NCBI GenBank assembly: GCA_011109175.1
Contig: RDEW01000021.1
Span: 383,080 to 447,079 of the forward strand
Source of the DNA: Dicyema japonicum
Taxonomy: Eukaryota > Dicyemida > Rhombozoa > Dicyemidae
Direction of reading: 5' to 3'
DNA: 64,000 bases
Below the pieces are notes generated by a model. It searched no databases. It was given only the letters and a program-made list of their open reading frames with translations, and was not told the DNA's origin. Both the position numbers and the translations under genes were made by a program. Shown piece by piece: positions 57,191-64,000 of this stretch (positions are counted from its first letter, which is position 1; every line of letters starts with the position of its first letter).

Positions 57191-57530
57191 TTACCTATGA
57201 GCTCGATTAAAAATCACAATGTTTCCCCCGTGTTTAGACATGCAAAAGCCCTGGCTTCAGTGAAAGTTTCGAGCAACATTTTTTGTGTCAGATTTTCTTA
57301 GTCTTTTTCCGAGCATCGACAGGTACATCGTAAAGTTGAAATTTTCTTGCGCCCCGTCCAACATTTCGTCGAGATCAACCTCGTTTGGACTTATTTTGCT
57401 AATAATAAAGATAGGTTTCCCACTTAAATTGTTGGTCAAAACCACCAGCACTATATACACCCTTGCTTTGTGCATTATTCCAAGTCGCTTGCTAAGAGAT
57501 CATACTTGTGTGCCTTCTCGACTTCGGCAT
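57191..57530 (-). CDS. Probable myosin regulatory light chain, partial or damaged
   Basis: Minus strand from ATG 57530 (MPKSRR). A 25-nt intron joins a FDQQFN-like segment to KISPNEVDLDEMLDGAQENF, then NFTMYLSMLGKRLRKSD, matching the RLC block (NEEIDEMI.EAPGPINFT.FLTMFGEKL.G.D). A 27-nt intron leads to GFCMSKHGGNIVIFNRAHR, corresponding to AFKVFDPEGKGVLKADYVR. EF-hand 1 is poorly resolved and the C-terminal EF-hand pair is not seen before the stop or donor at 57191-57195. Either the remaining exons fall in the N-flanked duplication downstream, or this is a broken copy. A second MPKS-type exon occurs at 62975-63028. Confidence 0.55.
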
Positions 57531-57544
57531 GTTTTATCGATTGT

Positions 57545-57725
57545 TGGAATTGATTTATTTATTAACCCCGGTATCACCAAGAAAGAAAGACAAAGTAAAG
57601 TCGACTAGTTAGGTGATCCCAGTTCCCACACCAAACGTGCCATCCTAAGCCTGTGCGTCTCCATTGTTCCCACTGTCGAACGGAAATGCCTTCTTTGATC
57701 TTTGCAGAGGAAGCTGATTGGGGAA
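57545..57725 (-). repeat. Repeat D copy
   Basis: TTTATTTATTAACCCCGG, TCACCAAGAAAGAAAGAC, GTTAGGTGATCCCAGTTCCC and CTCCATTGTTCCCACTG follow in the order seen at 5777-5925. Confidence 0.65.
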
Positions 57726-57879
57726 GGAAATTTCTAAGCCAACTGATTTTCTTTTGCGTGGCACAGTGAGAGGCTTAGTGGGTGTCCATCTTCCTCGCAA
57801 ATGCGGAGACATCCGGAACCACATTTACTAGTTATAGATTCCGTCAGCAGGGGAGGTATTTTTGTTCCACATTGTGGTC

Positions 57880-58110
57880 CCTACATACGTGTTGTTTTCC
57901 TTTGCAGTAAGTTTGGTTTTTGGATAGTGGCCTCTGATAACGCGAATCTCCACGCAGCGGAGGCATATTCCTCACACGGCGCGATTGTCTGGTGGTATAT
58001 GGTTCCGATTGCTTTATCCATACAAGTCATTGGCTGTTTCGTTTTTTTCCGGAATGGGTGACACCTTATCGGGTGAGCCATAAAACACCACGAATAGGTG
58101 GAGAATTCAT
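57880..58110 (-). mobile_element. LINE C-terminal RT fragment
   Basis: Encodes TIYHQTIAPCEEYASAAWR, then LSEATIQKPNLLQRKTTRM: the '(L)I.P..EYAS.AW.P.LS...I.KL...QR...RM' block after jockey/CR1-like RTs. Confidence 0.6.
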
Positions 58111-58495
58111 TTGAACTACAATAGCCAAAAGCAGGTTAAACATAAAAGGGGGTCTTTCAGGGTTCTTTGAGAGTATTGCAAGACTGCAATATTTTTTGGG
58201 TCGATCAACAAATATATGTCCCCTTTGTAAGTCAAGAAACATGTCGGTTGATCAGTTAGCTACTCGGAGTAGGTCCATGCTCTACCACGACTATGTGTGG
58301 AGAAAAAAAAGGTAATTAAAAGTCCTAAACCCCCAAACGATAAACGGATTCTCCTTTCCAATTGACAAACGCCTAGTTTACTTGTATCTGAAGAGAATGT
58401 AACGAGGGGTATACTTTCCTTCGTTTCAAGCAGAAGTGGAAGACTCGATGGACTTTGTCTTAGACATCTCAAGGCAGTCTTCACATCTTTGTCAT
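58111..58495. other. No supported gene
   Basis: An 81-codon minus frame (58260-58505) lies opposite LINE-C sequence and is not supported. Confidence 0.3.
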
Positions 58496-58499
58496 ACAC

Positions 58500-59130
58500 C
58501 TGCAACTAGCCCATGTTGGGGTCAGCTCTCCAGGAGGTTGTGAAGCGGCAATTCCGTATTTTTACATCAAGATTGACATCAAAAATGCCTTTAAAAACAT
58601 ACACGGTAGTTTAATTATGGAGGATCCCTTTAGCCAAGCGTTGGTCAAGATGATTCTTAACCTCCCTACCAAATCATCGACCAATAAAACAGAATACGCT
58701 TCCCCGGTTGAAAACATTGGCATGCATCTGAACGATGAGACAGTCCGAAATAGGATCTCTATCCGTATACATGCCAGGTTTACTGTTGTCGATGCGGGGG
58801 AATTGTTGATACTCATATACATCTTGCCCTCTCCTGCTGAGAAGTTCAGTTAAAGAAAGGAAACCGTTAGTTTTAGATTCAGCACGTGTCGGCTCTCTGT
58901 CCACCACCAACATCCCCGGGAGAGCGGTAAAGGAACTTTCCCTGTGAAGAAAGCTAGAGAAAATAAGTATAAAGGACTTCTCGGCGGCTTTACATTCCGC
59001 GCGATTGTGGTAGAGACAACAGGAGCGATAAGCAGGTAGTCCCTATTGCCTCGCTCAGAAGCCATGATGACAGCAAAACGGGATGGTTTATCTATTTGGT
59101 CTTTTAAGGAAAGGAAAGTTTGAGAGTAGA
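58500..59130 (+). mobile_element. LINE-C copy: RT motif A region fused to C-terminal part
   Basis: Reads GVSSPGGCEAAIPYFYIKID followed by IKNAFKNIHG (RT template-grip and motif A, LDIKNAF-like), then VENIGMHLNDETVRNRISI (the G.HL.DE..R region). After an internal deletion come KKARENKYKGLLGGFTFRAI and VVETTGAISR. Frame changes at about 58860 and 58930. Confirms that the RPDG-bearing C-terminus of this family belongs to an RT element. Confidence 0.65.
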
Positions 59131-59381
59131 GATTGTAGGAAGTAAATTAGGAAATAGTGATTTTCGGACATTTTCCATATTAAGAGACTTTCGCCTTTCA
59201 TTATTTCCTCCATTTGCATCCACCATCCACGGTTTGCCTCCCACTCCAGTTTCTAAAGATTTATAGTGGAAATTACTAGCTATTAAACTCCAAGATTAGA
59301 AATTTTAAATTACAAAAGCGTCAATTCGCAAATCGCTTAGAAATTTAAATATTATCCACGTGTCGAATTGGTGATCAGAAG
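59131..59381. other. Spacer upstream of the DCST gene
   Basis: No gene. The sequence up to ATG 59382 presumably holds its 5' region; no motif recognised. Confidence 0.3.
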
Positions 59382-61427
59382 ATGTTGACCATACGGCAGA
59401 AAAAGATCATTAGGGGTACTTGTGTCAGATAAATTAGTTTACCTTTTGACTGTCTTTGTTACTGTGGTTGTTTACTTCCAATCAATCTACGGCCTAGACT
59501 ACCCTCCCCACGTGGCAAGGTCGATCTCAATAGTCATAGGAACGTTTGCTGGACTTTCTTATTTTTCTAAATTCTTGGCCTCAATCATATTCATTGCTCT
59601 CCCAGATTTCATAATAGGTTCCCTTATACTCCTATTTTAGCCAATTTGGAGACACTTTTGTTATCTCTATTAATTTTGACGCTGAAGAACGGCCCAATTC
59701 AAAATTCCATAGAAAACAGTGAACAGTTTACGTATTTGTACACGTGCGTACATAATTTTGCTATGAATTTTGCCCAAGGCATTATCGAGAAGGGAACTTC
59801 CCTTGTGGAAAGTATTTCGGTAATAAAATTCCTTAGACATCGAAAGTTCCGTCTCCGGACTGACAGGCCACGTGCAGTATACCATAGATCGTTCCAAAGA
59901 GCTTGCGATTGACAAATACAATGACCTGATGACTATTTTATGTAACAATGCTCTATAATCCGTAGCTGGAGACCACGTGACCAAATGCAACATCTATAGA
60001 GATAAGTTGTTCAATAAATGGAGTGGGATCTGTGAGAGGATTCAAGAAATTGAAAATAGATGCAGGTAGGGGATCAATTTACATTCAGGGGCCTGCAAAT
60101 TATATCGACAGCGTTCATCTCAATAAGTTACGTTGCCTTCGAGCCAATCTGCGAGAAGATTCAGAGCTTAACGACGTACTGCAACGCTGGGAAGGATAAG
60201 TTCAACAGGACCTTCCACGACTGCGAGAAAATAGTGAATTTTACCAAACACAAGGAAGGTGGGTGTTAGTGGTTATTTGAGAACTGAAAATGATGCAACA
60301 ACGTGCTCTCAAAAAGTACAACATGGACATTAATTTTACAAACATTTTGAGTCGAAAAACTGAAGTCAAAAGTAATTTGAAAATTATTTTGGACAAAATT
60401 TCAATATTTATGGGCCACGTTAAAAAAATCATTAGAAATTTGAATTTTTACCTTAAATCAGCTATGATAATCCTTCTGATCCTGCCGATTATAGAGTATG
60501 ACTCAAAATACACGTTTAGTGCCTATCGTTACAGAAAAACCTTCCTTTCTGATATTTCAGCCGATAATTACCTGATAACACCCACGTTGAAGGAAATCGA
60601 CAAGACCAGAGTTGCCAACGGGAAAGACTCGGTCTTTCCGATTCCACCAACGATAAGTTCAGATGTTGTAAATACAGGTTTGGTATTCTAATCATTTAGG
60701 CTCATTACAGCTAGTTTTTAGCGAATATTTGAAATTGCTTTTATTCGCTCCAAAATTGCTGTCTTTGGGAAGCATGGCTGCCGTGGCCGTATTCAGCGAT
60801 TGGTTCATTTCGGGGGGAGCATGGCAGTTGTTGAAAATAACTAAGAAAGGAATCGACCACCTTAAGCCCTGTTTTGCTTATTTATCATCTTTAGCATTCC
60901 CCACGCTGAAGATATCCGTTAACGGAACCCGGGGACCTTCCGAAATTTACAGCAAAATAATATCTTCGTTCAATAATCTTCAAAATAAACTCGAAATAAG
61001 CGACTTTAAGGATTCTTTCAAATTTTGCCTTCCTGAAATAACTCCCCCAAACTGGACCGTCTCCGTAAAAATCCGTAACTATCCTAATTCTACTTTAGTT
61101 GTCATATATTTGCTGATCATATGTATCCACGTTGTCAGAATTTATCTGCTTCGTTTACGGTCAATAATTGCTACGAGAATATATCCCCACATGGCTGAAC
61201 TGAGAGCATTCCACCTGTATGGGTGTCTCCATTCTGCAAAACCTGACTTGGAATGCCGAGCTGATTCGTATAATTGTGTCTAATTCGTTTGTAGTAATAA
61301 CATTAAACTCGAATCCTGTGATTGCTGGGATGATTGTGACTTGGACTATTCATACCAGTCTGAACTTTGGATTCCAAAAAATGTACTTTTAAAACAAGAC
61401 AAGATCATCCTTCTTCTAAACAAGTAA
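59382..61427 (+). CDS. DCST1/2: DC-STAMP domain protein (DCST1/DCST2, SPE-42/Sneaky-like)
   Basis: Multi-pass membrane protein. Animal relatives act in sperm-egg membrane fusion and sperm breakdown. ATG 59382, MLTIRQKKIIR, a 22-nt intron, then a hydrophobic segment YLLTVFVTVVVYF, a Gly-rich second segment (SIVIGTFAGLSYFSKFLASI) and, after another 23-nt intron, TLKNGPIQNSIENSEQF, the conserved 'NGP..N...N' motif. Central exons carry helical extracellular segments and membrane stretches (AMIILLILPII, LVVIYLLIICIHVVRIYLL). The C-terminus has LRSIIATRIYPHMAELRAFH then LYGCL, equivalent to the family's 'R.I...F.P.RE..R...LYN', followed after a 27-nt intron by a Cys-rich end (LEC...ESCDCWDDC). TAA 61425-61427. 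Exon joins between about 59830 and 60290 are less certain. DCST1 versus DCST2 not resolved. Confidence 0.78.
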
Positions 61428-61429
61428 TG

Positions 61430-61633
61430 TTCTTAGTATGTGAGTTGCAACTTATATTTGTTTGCTTTTTAATAAAATTTATTTATTGTGTGAAATTAAT
61501 AAAATCATAATTTATAAACCTTAGCTATTTATTTTAAGAATTGTCGTATGTGATGTCTTGGCTGTCGATACTGTCCGGGATGATAAGACAAATTCATCAC
61601 TTGAAAACATTAACAACCACTAAGTATTGCTTC
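61430..61633. other. Spacer after DCST gene
   Basis: AT-rich, contains ATAAAAT and AATAAAA tracts that could serve polyadenylation. No gene. Confidence 0.3.
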
Positions 61634-61806
61634 GAAAGATCTGTCCCTTGTTCCCTCAAAAAACAAAAAAATTTATTTTGAGTCAATAAAGCGATTAAGC
61701 ATGAAAAGGGTCGAAAATAGAAGAGGTCGAAGGATCTGTCCCTTGTTCCCTCAAAAAACAAAAAAATTATTTTGAGTCAATAAAGCGATTAAGCGTGAAA
61801 AGGGTA
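61634..61806. repeat. Tandem duplication, about 88 bp x 2
   Basis: GATCTGTCCCTTGTTCCCTC through TGAAAAGGGT is present twice with two differences. Confidence 0.85.
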
Positions 61807-62143
61807 GAAAAAAAGTTTTGTAACACTGAAGTTTCAGCATTATTATGTGATCGGGGGATAACGGCGATTCATGGTAAACCAAGACACCCTCAATCACAAG
61901 GGCAGGTGGAACGCTAAAATCAAACGCTAAGCGTTGGTTAGCGAAAACTCTATTTCAATCCAAACTAAGTTGGTTTTGTTGTTCGTCGTTGTTGTCGTCG
62001 TTAATATATACAGTTCTCTCTCCGATTATTTATTCATGTCTGTTTTTTATGATGTACTACACGAAGACACCTCATGCAAAGGGTGCATAGTATCCAATTC
62101 TCGCAAGTGCGGGATTCGATGTTCTGTATGTATTGGTTACTAA
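61800..62143 (+). mobile_element. Retroelement-type integrase core fragment
   Basis: Encodes ALLCDRG..., then HGKPRHPQSQGQVER and NQTLKRWLAKTLFQSKLSW, the HG.PRHPQSQG.VER..(Q/G)T.K signature of the DDE integrase core of LTR elements and their domesticated relatives (KRBA2/GIN-like). The catalytic Glu is present in VER. A stop directly follows, and the frame shifts before 61934. Isolated fragment. Confidence 0.65.
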
Positions 62144-62218
62144 CACATAGGTTGTGAAAAACTATCCAAGAAAATTTCTCGATCACTTCCCAGAGTGGAA
62201 ACAAAAAATTTCGGCCAA

Positions 62219-62722
62219 TTAATATTTTGGAGGATTCCTGGATTGTGAACAGTTTCAGATGAAAGGAACGAGAAATGCCCAGGATTCACTAGCGTAGGTC
62301 AATTCCGATTGCCGAAAGACAGTGGAAACCCCATATTTATTAATAACCCAAGACCACGATAAAACCAAACTAATTATCCAGTGATCCCGATGCATTCCAA
62401 CAGTGACCTCCCTCGGTGTTGCTTCCTTGTGCCCGCACATAATCGTACAGGAAGAATTTTTGTTTTTTTNTTAATATTTTGGCGGATTCCTGGATTGTGA
62501 ACAGTTTCAGATGAAAGGAACGAGAAATGCCCACGATTCACTAGCGTAGGTCAATTCCGATTGCCAAAAGACAGTGGAAACCCCATATTTATTAATAACC
62601 CAAGACCACGATAAAACCAAACTAATTATCCAGTGATCCCGATGCATTCCAACAGTGACTTCCCTCGGTGTTGCTTCCTCGTGCCCGCACATAATCGTAG
62701 AGGAAGAATTTTTGTTTTTTTT
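62219..62722 (-). mobile_element. LINE-A 3' end, duplicated around single N (62470)
   Basis: Each copy (about 62219-62469, 62471-62722) includes ATTTATTAATAACCCAAGAC, CACGATAAAACCAAACTAAT and CAGTGATCCCGATGCATTCC, the reversed LINE-A 3' terminus. Copies are about 98 percent alike. Confidence 0.75.
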
Positions 62723-62779
62723 GTTAAAATTTAATGTGATAAACTAAATAAGCTAAAAAATAAAATTATTTAAAAGACA

Positions 62780-62950
62780 TGCGGGTAAAACCAAACAACT
62801 AACTCCTTGATACTGACGATTTGCGCCAGAACCCTCACCCAAGGACAGTAATCCACAAAACTTCGTCCGTTTAGCTGAGAACTCAATTGTCTCCCAATGG
62901 AAACAATAGTAGGATCCTTTTGAATGCCGGCCAGTTAAAATCGCATCCTC
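62780..62950 (-). repeat. Repeat B copy
   Basis: Reversed, it reads GGCCGGCATTCAAAAGGATC, CTACTATTGTTTCC, GGGAGACAATTGAGTTCTC and GGAGTTAGTTGTTTGGTTTT, parallel to 53510-53620. Confidence 0.6.
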
Positions 62951-62971
62951 AACAAGGAAATTAACAAATAC

Positions 62972-63028
62972 TTCAAAGAGAAAGACGTTGGATGGCCTAC
63001 TAACTGGGCTATTACTCGACTTCGGCAT
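62972..63028 (-). pseudogene. Possible first exon of a second myosin regulatory light chain
   Basis: From ATG 63028: MPKSSNSPVSRPSNVFLFE, followed by a GTATTTG donor. RLC proteins begin with a basic tail and RATSNVFAMF(D/E). The 5' flank CCAACAATTGCTAAAGCATG is shared with the fragment at 57530 (CCAACAATCGATAAAACATG). Sequence beyond the putative 24-nt intron is repeat B, so the gene is interrupted. Confidence 0.35.
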
Positions 63029-63114
63029 GCTTTAGCAATTGTTGGGATGTGATTCCCACTTCTATTAGAGTTAGTGTTGTCCTATTTATGACAAAAAATA
63101 GGACATAATTATTG

Positions 63115-63530
63115 TAATTTTTTTTTTAATTTTATTAGTATTTATTTATTTTTTTTAAATTACACGTTGTAAATTGTTTCCCTGTACTAGCTTGTGTGGA
63201 CACGAGGGAGGAGCACCGGGAAAGAATGAGGATTTTGGCGGAGCGCATCGGGATCACGTGATAGTTAGTTTTGGCTTTACCGTGGTCTTGGGTGTTAAAT
63301 AAATAAATAAATTGTTATCTNTTTAATTTTATTAGTATTTATTTATTTTTTTTTAAATTACACGTTGTAAATTGTTTCCCTGTACTAGCTTGTGTGGACA
63401 CGAAGGAGGAGCACCGGAAAAGAATGAGGATTTTGGCGGAGCGAATCGGGATCACGTGATAGTTAGTTTTGGCTTTACCGTGGTCTTGGGTGTTAAATAA
63501 ATAAATTGTTATCTGTTGTGTATTAGCAGT
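63115..63530 (+). mobile_element. LINE-A 3' end, duplicated around single N (63321)
   Basis: Two copies of ACTAGCTTGTGTGGACACGA ... GATTTTGGCGGAGCG ... TCGGGATCACGTGATAGTTA ... TACCGTGGTCTTGGGTG ending in (TAAA)n. The first has one more AAAT unit than the second. Encodes ACVDTREEHRERMRILAERI of the LINE-A C-terminus. Confidence 0.8.
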
Positions 63531-63703
63531 CTTCATTTAATGACAGGTTTGTATTATTTTTTCAATTATTAAACTATTAGAACTCAGTGGCAAAAATAAG
63601 GAACGAATTTTAAAGAATTTCCTAAAACTCATACATATTTACTAGAACACCTAAAGGAGATTTATTTTGCCAAAAATGCTCTAAGATAGTAAAATCATCT
63701 AAA

Positions 63704-64000
63704 CCAGGGGTTCTCAACCTGGGGTCGATTCGACCCCCAGGGGTCTAAAATCAATCCATATCGATCGTAAGGGGGTCGAAAATGAAATATTTGGGGGTCG
63801 AAAATAAATTTAATATATTTAATCGTTTTCAATTTAAATTAAGTTAGTTTATTTTTAAAGTGGAAAACCTTTGTTCTTTAAAATTTTTAAAATTACCATG
63901 CTTGTTTTTGTTTGTGTATGATTCGTCCTTCTACATTAAAAATTCGTCAATATAAAAATGAATATTTGGCATTTGGATTTATAAAATTTTTTTTAAATAG
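63704..64000 (+). mobile_element. hAT terminus entering the window edge
   Basis: CAGGGGTTCTCAACCTGGGG followed by TCGATTCGACCCCCAGGGG is a hairpin-rich end nearly identical in form to hAT/Charlie terminal inverted repeats. The interior (GGGGGTCGAAAAT repeated) is AT-rich and continues past the window end. It is consistent with the ZBED5-like transposase relics elsewhere here. Confidence 0.65.

Noticed and set aside
1-64000. Operon-like or functional clustering of the host genes
   Set aside because: Orientation alternates, spacing is kilobases of transposon DNA, and functions are unrelated.

Overview
This window looks like nuclear DNA of a dicyemid mesozoan (a Dicyema-like parasite of cephalopods). 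It is AT-rich and eukaryotic. Every host gene I could reconstruct is cut by miniature GT-AG introns, usually 21-31 nt, which is the hallmark of dicyemid genomes. The protein families are animal-type: spectraplakin, CSL/RBPJ, KICSTOR and DC-STAMP-domain proteins. The species call is inference from intron size and gene content.

Host genes in order: C-terminal half of a spectraplakin (1-5298, +); CSL/Suppressor of Hairless (8386-9806, -); KICSTOR subunit KICS2 (11269-12687, -); the LRR protein PPP1R7/sds22 (14910-16005, +); the UFM1-ligase adaptor CDK5RAP3 (16883-18420, -); ribosomal protein eL22 (27098-27826, -, interrupted by two tandem duplications); a farnesylatable DNAJA co-chaperone (31274-32510, +); ropporin-1-like (38224-38886, +); an ARL8-like small GTPase (50356-50954, +); tRNA-Asn(GTT) (56621-56692, -); a probable myosin regulatory light chain fragment (57191-57530, -); and a DC-STAMP/DCST-like membrane protein (59382-61427, +). 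They are unrelated in function and are not arranged as recognisable operons. They cover cytoskeleton and cilia (spectraplakin, ropporin, myosin light chain), lysosome/mTORC1 (ARL8, KICS2), proteostasis (DNAJA, eL22, CDK5RAP3), Notch-type transcription (CSL) and probable gamete fusion (DCST).

The rest, more than half of the window, is transposon debris. I distinguish several families. LINE-A is a jockey/CR1-like element with an APE-type endonuclease, RT and a conserved 3' end with an AAAT-type tail. LINE-B is related but has a different 3' end. An RTE-like LINE is seen only as C-termini. LINE-C carries a Cys/His plus RPDG...WD domain after the RT that resembles a restriction-like endonuclease. 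DNA elements are pogo/Tigger-type elements with matching terminal inverted repeats, a TA-flanked MITE inside a LINE 3' end, hAT (ZBED5-like) transposase relics and hAT termini, and a foldback-like inverted repeat. There is also one integrase fragment.

A second striking layer is technical. Fourteen single-N gaps sit in the window, almost all of them between two near-identical direct copies (about 60-430 bp), and many further perfect tandem duplications have no N. Two of these break the eL22 gene, so much of this duplication is probably an assembly artefact, such as uncollapsed haplotype overlaps. Gene structures next to these sites should be read with that in mind.
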